Shown one piece after another: positions 1 to 8,210 of a stretch of 58,452 nucleotides of DNA. The position numbers and the translations under genes were made by a program. How positions within the stretch are numbered: the stretch's first letter is position 1; every line of letters starts with the position of its first letter. The notes beneath the pieces are model-generated. The model had not been told where the DNA came from. It ran no database searches and was given only the letters and a program-made list of their open reading frames with translations. This stretch comes from an uncultured Alphaproteobacteria bacterium (GTDB lineage Bacteria > Pseudomonadota > Alphaproteobacteria > UBA9655), in the NCBI GenBank assembly GCA_937967795.1, contig CALBSK010000062.1:1-58452 (forward strand). The letters are read 5' to 3'.

Positions 1-515
1 CTAGGTTATCTTCGTCATAATTATTTTCATAAACGATAAGCCCTTGCTTTAAATATCTTATTGCAGTTTCGTAATTTCCTAAGCCGATATGAGCATGTCC
101 TAACGCTTCCCCTATCCAAGCAACATAAGGATGATTCACAGAAAAAAGCGTTTTGTTAATTATAAAGGCCTGCTCAAGCAAATCCTTAACTTTATCATAT
201 TGGGCAAGCTCAACATAGACTCGTCCCAAGCAGGTTAATATCCAGGCAATATTACGAGCTTCATCTTCAGAAGAGAATTGTTTGTATTTTGCAAGGCTCT
301 CCTTAAATAAGTTTTTTGCTTGTTTATACTTCCCAATCTCTCTATAAAATTTCCTAAAGAGGCTAGGGCTCGTGCAGATCCAATATGATCTTCAGGGATA
401 TGTTTTTTATAGGTTGAGAGAATTTCCCAAGTAAGTTAAAGTCAGTGCAATGCCAGAATAATTATGGGGAAAATAATTTTTATACATTGAAAGACAGCTT
501 TTCAGCTTAGCAATA
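1..515 (-). pseudogene. TPR-repeat protein remnant, frameshifted and cut by the window edge
   Basis: Read on the minus strand, these bases encode tetratricopeptide-like modules such as YETAIRYLKQGL and YKQAKNLFKESL at roughly TPR spacing. The frame is broken. The module read as ARALASLGNF (about 350-405) and the next module (from about 345 leftwards) lie in different frames, which one missing A in the run at 346-349 would explain. A second break near 410-425 separates a further module, IALTLTYLGN. I therefore call it a decaying gene. The gene continues left of base 1, so its full extent is unknown. TPR arrays are usually protein-binding scaffolds; no specific role can be assigned. Confidence 0.7.
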
Positions 516-532
516 ATTAAGAAAGAAAAATA

Positions 533-3013
533 ATGAAAATAAAAAATAAACACTTATTACTCCTAACACTTCTTCTTTCACAATCAGCACCTCTTTGGGG
601 GATGGATCATGACAATAATACTTCCACTCCTCGTCATTCAACAAGGACGCCGTCTCCTACCCATGACGTAGACGATCTCCATCGTTCTATCCAAGAAGCG
701 ATAAGCACTATACATCAAGACCCTAATTATGGCAGAGACGCGACAAGGGTAATTCTGGTTGGTGATACAGGCAGAGGAAAAACGACCCTTCTGCATTATT
801 TAGCTGGAAAAGATCTCCACGTAAAACAAATTCCTAACAGTAAGAAATATTTTCTTGATGTTGATTCCCAGAACCTTCTTAAGGGATCTAGCGGACCAGC
901 TCCTACCGTTGATTCAGGAACACTTTTTCCTTCTTCTTGGTATGATTCAAGTAAGAACATCGTTTACTGGGATTGTACAGGATTTAGAGATTCACGGGGA
1001 GATGTGCAGGAAATTACAAATGCTTTTGCCATTCATCAGCTGTTTAAAAACCCTGTACGTATTAAAATTGTCGTGGTTGCCAAAGAAACTGATGCTGAAG
1101 ATCGAGCGGAGGTATTTCTAGCTCTATTAAAGAGGATTTCTGATGTGCTACCTAATTCGACACAGCTCAGTCCCCCTTCTCAAGGAATTTCTTTCGTCCT
1201 CACCAACCAACGGTATTATGATCCTTCGGTTCTTTTGCAAAGCATTCTTAATCAACTGAATACGAGCAAAACTCATGAGTTTCGCGATAATGCCCCAGTT
1301 AAGAATCTTGTTGCATTATTGGGGACTCAGCATCGAAATGCTGCTTTTCCTGAACCAGCAACTCTAGGAGCTTACCCTGCTGATCATAGGTCTAACATAC
1401 TTGCTAGCATCAATTCTGTGCAACCTGTCGAAAATCCAAGCGTAAATTTAGTTGTATCTGAAAAAGCAGGTCTTCTTGTCAGAAACTATGCGCAAACTCT
1501 TAATGATAAGATCTGTGATTTGATTAGGAGAGAAGGGTCCCAAGCCATCGCTGATTATTGTAATACTCATATCAATAACCATGTTGGAAATGTAGGAGCA
1601 TTACGAACAACCTTTAGAACGATGGAGGAATATTTAGATGGGTTTAAAAAGGGCCTTTTGGGGCTTCCCAATGTCCAAGGGAACGATCTCTCCCCATACT
1701 TAAATACCCTTTTTACGCAAAATATAATGTCTCTTCCGCCGACCACTTCTCTTAGAGGAATGATTGAAGCTCTCTCTTTCCTTAAAACCATAGACCCTAC
1801 TGTTAAGTATGATGCAGGCGCCTGGGCACAGAGTTGGAGTACACTTATCGACAAAGTGAAATCTTTAACAACCTTAGATACAAATGTTACAAATGGCGTC
1901 CTCAAAATGAAGGGAGCTCTTATAGGAGTAAGCGATCTCAATACGATACAACAACCCATTACCCAGGCAGATATTTTTGCATTTAATACGATTATAATTG
2001 ATGAAAACATCACGCATCATGGGCTTTCACTTAATCTTATTGCCCCCTATTGGAAAGTTACGGGTAACAAAACCATCAATATCAGTGGTTCTACTGGATA
2101 CACAGGAGCGAATGGTACAACTCCAGGAGCAAATGGCCAACCCGGAGGCCCTGGAGGTAACGGCGGAAACTTCTATGGAAAAGGAGAAAATTTTTATCAA
2201 GTTAATCTTCTAACCGTTAATACCAATGGAGGCCCTGGGGGAAAAGGCGGAGATGGAGCTAAAGGAAGTAATGGTACCGATGGAAAAGATGGAGATTTAA
2301 GTAAAACAATATTAAGACAACGTAAAGTTATACATGAAGGACTCAGAGGCGAAGAGCAACTGTATGCCGCTGTCGGAAAAAGATTAGTAAATGAATCGAA
2401 ATTTATTACATTTGAAAATGAATATAGCTATAACGATCCAGGAACAGATGGAGAACGTGGCGGAAATGGTGGTAAAGGTGGCTGCGGGGGAAAAGGAGGC
2501 TTTAAAGGCGATTCTAAAATCGATGGATATGAATCTGGAAAAACAACATCTTCTGACGGAGGTTCTGGTGCTGCTGGAACTGCAGGTGCAGGGGGTCAAG
2601 GAGGAGTCCATGGAAGACATTGCCAGGGAACCCATATCACAGGTCGGCTGCAAGAAGAAAGCTACAAAGTATCCCGCGATGGTATCCCTTGGTGGGGCTG
2701 GACGATTCCTTTTATAGGCCAGGTTGCCGGCATTTCTACCGCTATTGAGAACGCTGTCTTGGGTGATCAGACGAAATACAAGCTAGTTCCATTACCAGAT
2801 ATGTGGGAAGTTCCTCTGGGGTATCAAACTTCTAAAGGGTCTTCTCCTAATGGGAATCAAGGATCTGGGTTCAATACCACGGGTCAACAAAATCCTTCTC
2901 CTCAAACGTCTTTAAACACAGGAAACGTTCTTCCTGCCTATCGAACATATTATCAACAAGCACGGGGCAATCCTGTCACGACTGAGTTCGTCAAGGCTTT
3001 TTCTAATCTCTAG
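533..3013 (+). CDS. Secreted P-loop GTPase-like protein with a glycine-rich collagen-like tail
   Basis: 826 residues. Residues 1-23 form a signal peptide (hydrophobic LLLLTLLLSQSAPLWG). A P-loop, GDTGRGKTT, lies at 77-85. WDCTGFRD at 146-153 looks like a switch II/G3 motif (DxxG), and a hydrophobic strand IKIVVVAKETD follows. This layout recalls TRAFAC-class GTPases such as the AIG1/septin types, but no clear NKxD motif is visible. Residues about 517-696 are rich in GxxG/GG repeats (GGPGGKGGDGAKG) and resemble collagen-like or glycine-rich surface segments. The C-terminus is Pro/Asn/Gln-rich. An exported GTPase in a host-associated bacterium would fit an effector or surface protein, which is inference. 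It stands alone; a hairpin at 3035-3054 follows. Confidence 0.75.
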   Translation: MKIKNKHLLLLTLLLSQSAPLWGMDHDNNTSTPRHSTRTPSPTHDVDDLHRSIQEAISTIHQDPNYGRDATRVILVGDTGRGKTTLLHYLAGKDLHVKQIPNSKKYFLDVDSQNLLKGSSGPAPTVDSGTLFPSSWYDSSKNIVYWDCTGFRDSRGDVQEITNAFAIHQLFKNPVRIKIVVVAKETDAEDRAEVFLALLKRISDVLPNSTQLSPPSQGISFVLTNQRYYDPSVLLQSILNQLNTSKTHEFRDNAPVKNLVALLGTQHRNAAFPEPATLGAYPADHRSNILASINSVQPVENPSVNLVVSEKAGLLVRNYAQTLNDKICDLIRREGSQAIADYCNTHINNHVGNVGALRTTFRTMEEYLDGFKKGLLGLPNVQGNDLSPYLNTLFTQNIMSLPPTTSLRGMIEALSFLKTIDPTVKYDAGAWAQSWSTLIDKVKSLTTLDTNVTNGVLKMKGALIGVSDLNTIQQPITQADIFAFNTIIIDENITHHGLSLNLIAPYWKVTGNKTINISGSTGYTGANGTTPGANGQPGGPGGNGGNFYGKGENFYQVNLLTVNTNGGPGGKGGDGAKGSNGTDGKDGDLSKTILRQRKVIHEGLRGEEQLYAAVGKRLVNESKFITFENEYSYNDPGTDGERGGNGGKGGCGGKGGFKGDSKIDGYESGKTTSSDGGSGAAGTAGAGGQGGVHGRHCQGTHITGRLQEESYKVSRDGIPWWGWTIPFIGQVAGISTAIENAVLGDQTKYKLVPLPDMWEVPLGYQTSKGSSPNGNQGSGFNTTGQQNPSPQTSLNTGNVLPAYRTYYQQARGNPVTTEFVKAFSNL

Positions 3014-3034
3014 ATGAAAAGTGCCTCAATTCTG

Positions 3035-3054
3035 CCCCGTGGGTTACCACGGGG
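3035..3054 (+). terminator. GC-rich hairpin after the GTPase-like gene
   Basis: A perfect 8-bp stem (CCCCGTGG / CCACGGGG) with a GTTA loop lies 22 bases after the stop codon. No strong T-run follows directly, so it may be a weak terminator or an RNA-stabilising hairpin. Confidence 0.45.
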
Positions 3055-3164
3055 TAGGGTTGATCCCTTTAAATGGCTTAGGATTTTTATAATTCAAGTA
3101 CCGTAACTTGTATAGTTTTCAAGGGATAGTTTTTCTTTTTACAAATTCTTTGATTTAATCCCAA

Positions 3165-3193
3165 AGTATGCCCGGGGTATACCCAGAGAAATT
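3165..3193. repeat. Palindromic motif 3' of tRNA-Thr, shared with tRNA-Arg locus
   Basis: Contains the imperfect palindrome GTATGCCCGGGGTATAC. A near copy (25 of 29 bases) lies at 9841-9869. Both copies sit about 40 bases beyond the 3' end of a minus-strand tRNA gene. The function is unknown. Confidence 0.5.
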
Positions 3194-3231
3194 TAGCCTA
3201 CCTTGAAACTCTCTAAACACCCCAGAAAACA

Positions 3232-3307
<76 letters not shown>

Positions 3308-3488
3308 AGTGTTTTAGTTTTTAAAGAATGTAAGGTTAAGATGCAAGTTTATTTCTCTAAAAGATAATCTTAGAGGTGGCGGAAGAACAAGAGATAATCC
3401 CCTCAAGGCAAAGCCTATTAATGATAAAATTTTAAATTTTTTTAAGAAATGGTTCGATTCATGAATCCGAGGTACTCTTTGACAATGA

Positions 3489-3514
3489 AATTCCGAAATG
3501 AATCCGGCACGACA
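3489..3514. repeat. Decayed half of a palindromic element (GATGACA type)
   Basis: This stretch matches the right hairpin arm of the elements at 14795-14878 and 45971-46054 at about 20 of 25 positions (CCGAAAT...TCCGG..GACA). It is probably an old remnant. The 3309-3635 intergenic stretch otherwise holds only AT-rich sequence with no gene I can recognise. Confidence 0.45.
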
Positions 3515-3635
3515 GCACCTTGTTCAGGATCGCTTGTGTTTTTTGGAGGAGCAGGGTATTTTTTGAACAGTTCTGATGAAGAGACGCAGAATGGGTTTTT
3601 TAAACCCGATTATTTTACACACGGAATACCAAATT

Positions 3636-4901
3636 ATGCTACCTTTGACCTCCACTCTTATTGAATATACAGTTACGGAACTCTCTCTGGCTTTAAAAAA
3701 ACTTGTTGAAACAGGGTTTTTGCGTGTGCGAGTGAGAGGCGAAATTTCCGGTTTAAAACGTCATAGCTCAGGGCATGTTTATTTTACGCTGAAAGATCAT
3801 GATGCGGTATTGGATGCGGTGTGTTGGCGAGGGAGTTTTCAAGGGCTTCCCTTCATCCCTCAAGAAGGAATGGAAATTATTGCCACCGGAAAGTTGACCA
3901 CTTACCCAGGGCGATCGAAGTATCAAATTGTGGTTGAGACCATCGAGCTTGCTGGAGAAGGGGCTCTTTTAAAACTTTTGGAAGAACGTAAACGAAAATT
4001 AGCAGCAGAAGGGCTCTTTGAGGAAGCGCGAAAAAGACCTCTTCCTTTTTTGCCGGCACTTATTGGAATGGTTACCTCCCCAACGGGAGCTGTTCTTCAG
4101 GATATGCTTCATCGTTTAGGCGATCGCTTCCCTGTTTCTGTTCTTTTATGGCCTGTGGCTGTCCAAGGAGAAGGAGCTTCTTCTCAAATTACGGTTGCTA
4201 TAAAAGGATTAAATGGGTTAGATATAAAACCAGACGTCCTGATTGTGGCACGAGGAGGGGGAAGCCTCGAAGACTTGTGGGCTTTTAATGAAGAAAATGT
4301 CGTAAGAGCCGTTGCTGAAAGTCAGATTCCCGTTATTTCCGCTGTAGGACATGAAACCGATGTAACGCTTGTGGATTTTGCAGCAGATAAACGTGCTCCT
4401 ACACCGACAGCTGCTGCTGAATTCGCGGTTCCAGTAAGATCTCAACTTGCTCAAACCCTTCTTCAATATGAAACTCGGCTTTTAACCCGTTTTCAACACA
4501 TGCTTTCTCTTTATGAAAGCCGTCTTGAGGCTTTAGGACGAGGATTACCCCCTCTTGGCGCTTGGCTCGACGAAAATAGGCAAAAGCTTGATGAACTCTT
4601 TGAGCGATTGGTCAATGCAAAGGGGCGGCTTATTGAGCAAGAGAAAGTGACTCTCGACTACTTGATCCAGCGCTTGTCTCCAGCGCTTACCCATATTCTG
4701 CAGAAAGTTTTTCACCAGTTTGAATCGCTCACGCAGCTTTTGGAAAGCTATTCTTATACGCGCACACTTGAACGGGGTTTTACATTTATTACAAGACCGG
4801 ATCAAACTCTCATTTCTTCTCAATCGAACTTAACTCTTTATGAAAAAATTCAAATTCATTTTTACGATGGTATAGCTAAGGCTGAAATTTTAGAATCTTA
4901 A
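3636..4901 (+). CDS. xseA: Exodeoxyribonuclease VII large subunit
   Basis: With XseB it degrades single-stranded DNA in the cytoplasm, in repair and mismatch correction. The N-terminal OB-fold (residues about 1-110) has VRGEISGLKRHSSGHVYFTLKD. The catalytic domain contains GMVTSPTGAVLQDM, ARGGGSLEDLWAFNEE and SAVGHETDVTLVDFAADKR, all typical of XseA. A coiled segment follows, and the C-terminus ends ERGFTFI. The open frame extends upstream to 3576, but family alignment favours the ATG at 3636, about 421 residues, close to the usual length. No xseB is visible in the window. Confidence 0.95.
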   Translation: MLPLTSTLIEYTVTELSLALKKLVETGFLRVRVRGEISGLKRHSSGHVYFTLKDHDAVLDAVCWRGSFQGLPFIPQEGMEIIATGKLTTYPGRSKYQIVVETIELAGEGALLKLLEERKRKLAAEGLFEEARKRPLPFLPALIGMVTSPTGAVLQDMLHRLGDRFPVSVLLWPVAVQGEGASSQITVAIKGLNGLDIKPDVLIVARGGGSLEDLWAFNEENVVRAVAESQIPVISAVGHETDVTLVDFAADKRAPTPTAAAEFAVPVRSQLAQTLLQYETRLLTRFQHMLSLYESRLEALGRGLPPLGAWLDENRQKLDELFERLVNAKGRLIEQEKVTLDYLIQRLSPALTHILQKVFHQFESLTQLLESYSYTRTLERGFTFITRPDQTLISSQSNLTLYEKIQIHFYDGIAKAEILES

Positions 4902-4952
4902 AAGGAGTTTACCAAGACTTAACCTTTTCATTATAGAATTCAGAATTATGGG

Positions 4953-4958
4953 TATAAT
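4953..4958 (+). promoter_or_regulatory. Possible -10 box for ihfA
   Basis: TATAAT lies about 60 bases before the ihfA start. The region 17 bases upstream (ATTATA) is a poor -35, so this is a weak prediction. Confidence 0.3.
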
Positions 4959-5017
4959 TTTTTGAAATTTTTTGGTATCCTCTAAAAGGGTAAAAAGTTA
5001 TGAAAGAGGGGATGAAG

Positions 5018-5317
5018 ATGACAACCACGACTCTTACGCGTGCCGATATCATTGATGGTCTTGTTCAAGAGACGGGATTTTCTCGTCTGGAAGCGAGTGA
5101 CTTTTTAGAAGCTACTCTCGAAATAACGATGAGCTCTTTAACGGATCAAGGCCTTGTGAAGATTTCTTCTTTTGGATCCTTTAATGTTCGTCAAAAATCA
5201 AAACGTGTAGGACGTAATCCTAAAACAGGAAAAGAAGCCGTCATTACACCACGGCGTGTTCTTTCTTTCAAGCCTTCTCAATATCTTAGGGAAAAAGTTC
5301 AACGACGAAAAGCATAA
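5018..5317 (+). CDS. ihfA: Integration host factor alpha subunit
   Basis: 99 residues of the HU/IHF DNA-bending family. It has the N-terminal LTRADIIDGLVQETGFSRLEA helices, the beta-arm core VKISSFGSFNVRQKSKR, and the GRNPKTGKEAVITPRRVLSFKPS signature; GRNPKTG with PRRV is the usual DNA-clamping arm. The PRRVLSFKPS ending and overall match favour IHF-alpha over HU. An ATG at 5000 is in frame, but AGGGG sits 6 bases before the ATG at 5018, which I take as the start. It would act with IHF-beta (not in the window) in nucleoid organisation and promoter architecture. Confidence 0.88.
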   Translation: MTTTTLTRADIIDGLVQETGFSRLEASDFLEATLEITMSSLTDQGLVKISSFGSFNVRQKSKRVGRNPKTGKEAVITPRRVLSFKPSQYLREKVQRRKA

Positions 5318-5332
5318 TTAAGGGAGAAAAAA

Positions 5333-6058
5333 ATGATTAAACTGGGAATTTTAGTGAGTTGCTTTTTAGCGGCCACAGGTCTAACCTCTGAAAGCAAGGC
5401 GCAAGCGTCTGATGTAGCGAATCTTCTTTATAAAGTTAACAAAGCCCTTCTTCTGCAAGAAAGAAAGGTGAAGAAAGCTTATAACGCTCTTCTTTCTGCC
5501 CATGAAGATTACGTTGAAGACCCCAATCCTACAACTTATCAGGCTTTAGTAGTCGCATCTCAAGAAGATACACAAGCCATTCAAGATTATGGTCAGCTTG
5601 TCGCAAATGCAAAGAAAATTGAAGCTCAAATTGAAAAAGCTGAAACCACTTTTTATGAAGAAACTCCTGCAACAAAAGCCGAAATTGAAAAAGGTCCAGA
5701 AGGGAAAGGAACTCCTCCGGGAGGAGAAAGCGTTGCCAGTGAAATGAATGAAACGAAAGAAGAAATCGTTGGGCAGGTAGAAAAAGAGATTGAAGAAAAC
5801 GAAGGAGGAGAGTCTCCTTTTGCAGCAGCTCTTCGAAAACAAGCCGCAAACCTAAAGGCTGTTAAAGATCGGATTACACAGGAACAAAAAACGCCGGCCG
5901 TTACGGAAAATCCAACAGCGCAGAGCCAAGACCAGACAATAAAAAACCAATTATCCAATGCAATAGATGCAAGAATGGAAGCCATTTTTTGTACCCAACA
6001 AAGTCTCAAAAGGTGTTGTTCTAAATATCCAAACAATCCAAATTGCACGGAAAAATAA
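5333..6058 (+). CDS. Secreted coiled-coil protein of unknown function
   Basis: 241 residues with a signal peptide (hydrophobic GILVSCFLAATGL, cleavage probably after SKAQA). The mature part is charged and Ala/Glu/Lys/Gln-rich. Residues about 35-110 are likely helical coiled coil, the middle is low-complexity (EKGPEGKGTPPGGES), and a short C-terminal tail has four cysteines (CTQQSLKRCCSKYPNNPNC). An AGGGAG-type ribosome site precedes the ATG. No family recognised. It begins 15 bases after ihfA and may be co-transcribed with it. A strong hairpin follows at 6068-6104. Confidence 0.7.
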   Translation: MIKLGILVSCFLAATGLTSESKAQASDVANLLYKVNKALLLQERKVKKAYNALLSAHEDYVEDPNPTTYQALVVASQEDTQAIQDYGQLVANAKKIEAQIEKAETTFYEETPATKAEIEKGPEGKGTPPGGESVASEMNETKEEIVGQVEKEIEENEGGESPFAAALRKQAANLKAVKDRITQEQKTPAVTENPTAQSQDQTIKNQLSNAIDARMEAIFCTQQSLKRCCSKYPNNPNCTEK

Positions 6059-6067
6059 GCAAGGAAG

Positions 6068-6104
6068 AATGAATCACCTCCAGCTTTGCTGGAGGTGATT
6101 CATT
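6068..6104. terminator. Perfect 17-bp inverted repeat with TTT loop
   Basis: The arms AATGAATCACCTCCAGC and GCTGGAGGTGATTCATT pair perfectly around a 3-base loop, 10 bases after the secreted coiled-coil gene. There is no T-run, so it may act as a bidirectional hairpin terminator or be a repeat. It sits exactly where the tag remnant on the other strand breaks off. Confidence 0.55.
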
Positions 6105-6110
6105 CCGTCG

Positions 6111-6252
6111 CACCTCAAATGCGTGGAAAGCCTTGCAATACCCTTTCCGTTTCTTAAGGATAACTAAGTCCTGCTTGTGCGCCTTCAAGAATGAGCATCT
6201 CGAATAAGTGCCGATCATCATGGGAGGGAACACCCCATTCATGATAATAGGC
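6111..6252 (-). pseudogene. tag: Fragment of DNA-3-methyladenine glycosylase I
   Basis: On the minus strand two frames together spell a conserved Tag stretch: YYHEWGVPSHDDRHLFEMLI then LEGAQAGLS in one frame, continuing as ILKKRKGYCKAFHAFE in another. In the family this reads YHDxEWGVPxxDDxxLFExLxLEGAQAGLSWxTILxKRxxYRxAF. A frameshift lies between the two (near 6160), a stop falls just upstream of YYHEWG, and the rest of the enzyme is missing. The repair gene is therefore dead here. The remaining 6253-6425 stretch holds nothing I recognise. Confidence 0.8.
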
Positions 6253-6425
6253 CTAAAATTTCTTGCCAGGATCTCCTCCGAAGCCACGAATTTTGGTATC
6301 GTTTTCCAGAGTGGATATATCAGACTTTTTGTTTTTCATGATAATTTTATCTCCATTACAAACACGCATACACTTATTAATCAGCGAGTAATCTTCTACA
6401 TTTTTATATCATAAAAGGAGTATTT

Positions 6426-8210
6426 TTAGGTCTTGATTTTTTTATCCGGCAAAAAACCGTTCACTTGCGTTTCCCAGAGCGTTTTGTAAATACCTCCTTT
6501 GGCAAGAAGAGTTTTGTGTGTTCCATCTTCCACAATTTTCCCACGATCAAAAACAAGGATGCGATCCATGTGAAGGAGAGTAGAGAGTCGGTGTGCAATG
6601 ACAAGGGTCGTCTTCTCTCGCATCAAGTCCCATAAAGAGTCTTGAATGAGGCGCTCTGTCACAGAATCAAGTTGTGACGTGGCTTCATCTAAAATCAACA
6701 GAGGGGCGTTTTTAAGGATCGCGCGGGCAATGGCAATGCGTTGCCGTTGCCCACCTGAAAGCTTAACGCCTCGTTCACCAACGAGAGAATCATATCCTTG
6801 AGGGAGCCCGTTGATAAATTCATGAGCATGGGCTCGTTTGGCAGCTTCGATAACTTCAGCATCCGTAGCATCTGTCCTTCCATAGCGAATATTATCCATG
6901 AGACTCCGATGGAAGAGAGACGGGTCTTGAGGAATCATGGCAATAGCTGCATGGAGACTATTTTGAGTCACATTACGAATATCTTGCTCATCAATCAGAA
7001 TGTGCCCTTCTGTCACATCATACAGTCGCAGAATAAGGTTGACGAAGGTTGTCTTACCTCCACCTGAGTATCCCACGAGCCCCACTTTTTGTCCTGCCTC
7101 AATGGTTACGGATTTGTTTTGGAAAAGAGGATCATTTCCTTTATAGTGAAATTTAACGTTCTCAAAAGTGATCTGGCCTTGTCTTACCTGTAAATCGTGT
7201 GCATCTGGCTCATCCGTAATTTCGGGCTTTACAAGAAGAGACGAGAGGCTTTGCTTACATTTGCCAACAGCTTGGTTGAATTGGTCTACGAATGACATCA
7301 TGTACCACATCATATGTCCTAATTGCATGGAAAGTCCTAAAATCAAAGCGAAGTCTCCAATGCTGACGAAACCTTTCTTATAAAGGATGATCAAGAAATA
7401 AACTGAAAAACCCATCATAATGCTGATCATTAAACCTTGAAGACTCCACAAAAGAATGCCGAACTGTTCTTTCGTTTGAAACGCTTTTTGAGACCTCAAG
7501 AAGAAAGGGTGCATTCTTGAAATTTCGTATTCTTTTTTCGAGAAGATTCTGACATTGCTTTGATTAGAGATACAATCAACCAATTGACCAGAAACAAGAG
7601 ATTCGCATTCCGCATGTCTATCGGCTAAGTCTACAAAACGCTTAGACATTAAAATACTAACGATTGCAAAAACAATAAACCACACAAACAACGTATAAAA
7701 GAAAAGAGGGTTTGCAAAATAGGCCGTTACAAATGACACTACAAGTAATGAGATCCCTCGAATAAATTCAACAGCAATTCTCTGTAAAATAATCTCAACA
7801 TTGTCAGCAAGGATCGTTATTTGATTTGCAATACGTCCCGATAGGTTGTTTTGAAAGAACTGATAAGAGCTCCCCAAAACAAAACGTAAAGTGTCCCCAA
7901 TAATTTGATTTTTAATGAGAGGTTGAACCTTACAATTCATATAATTGATAGAGCGCCACGTGAAATTGTCAAAAACGATGAAGTTTAAAACAAGCAATAT
8001 CGCTGGCCACGTTAAGGGAGACAGATCTTCCGTATTTAACTGAGGCAAAGTGTTAATAATGGTTTTAATGAGTATATTGTTAAACGGTCCAAAAAAACCG
8101 GCTAATATAGCCGTGGACACAAAAATCCCAACTATGAATTTATAGGGTTTTAAGAAATGCCAGATAAACGTAGGTAAGATTTTGGGAAGTTGATAGGTTG
8201 AATAGGTCAT
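6426..8210 (-). CDS. ABC transporter, fused permease and ATPase (exporter type)
   Basis: 594 residues. The N-terminal part (about 1-310) has about six hydrophobic segments of an ABC exporter membrane domain. The C-terminal nucleotide-binding domain has Walker A GYSGGGKTT, Q-loop IPQDPSLF, signature KLSGGQRQRIAIARAI, Walker B LLILDEAT and the H-loop AHRLST. It probably works as a homodimer in the inner membrane; the substrate (lipid, peptide or drug) cannot be told. Its ATG directly abuts the stop of the ABC-F gene upstream (8210/8211), so the two are co-transcribed. That suggests, but does not prove, a shared role in drug tolerance. Confidence 0.88.
   Translation of the reverse strand: MTYSTYQLPKILPTFIWHFLKPYKFIVGIFVSTAILAGFFGPFNNILIKTIINTLPQLNTEDLSPLTWPAILLVLNFIVFDNFTWRSINYMNCKVQPLIKNQIIGDTLRFVLGSSYQFFQNNLSGRIANQITILADNVEIILQRIAVEFIRGISLLVVSFVTAYFANPLFFYTLFVWFIVFAIVSILMSKRFVDLADRHAECESLVSGQLVDCISNQSNVRIFSKKEYEISRMHPFFLRSQKAFQTKEQFGILLWSLQGLMISIMMGFSVYFLIILYKKGFVSIGDFALILGLSMQLGHMMWYMMSFVDQFNQAVGKCKQSLSSLLVKPEITDEPDAHDLQVRQGQITFENVKFHYKGNDPLFQNKSVTIEAGQKVGLVGYSGGGKTTFVNLILRLYDVTEGHILIDEQDIRNVTQNSLHAAIAMIPQDPSLFHRSLMDNIRYGRTDATDAEVIEAAKRAHAHEFINGLPQGYDSLVGERGVKLSGGQRQRIAIARAILKNAPLLILDEATSQLDSVTERLIQDSLWDLMREKTTLVIAHRLSTLLHMDRILVFDRGKIVEDGTHKTLLAKGGIYKTLWETQVNGFLPDKKIKT

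Noticed and set aside
3449..3664. 71-residue frame upstream of xseA
   Set aside because: It overlaps a decayed repeat and the xseA start, and has no family features.
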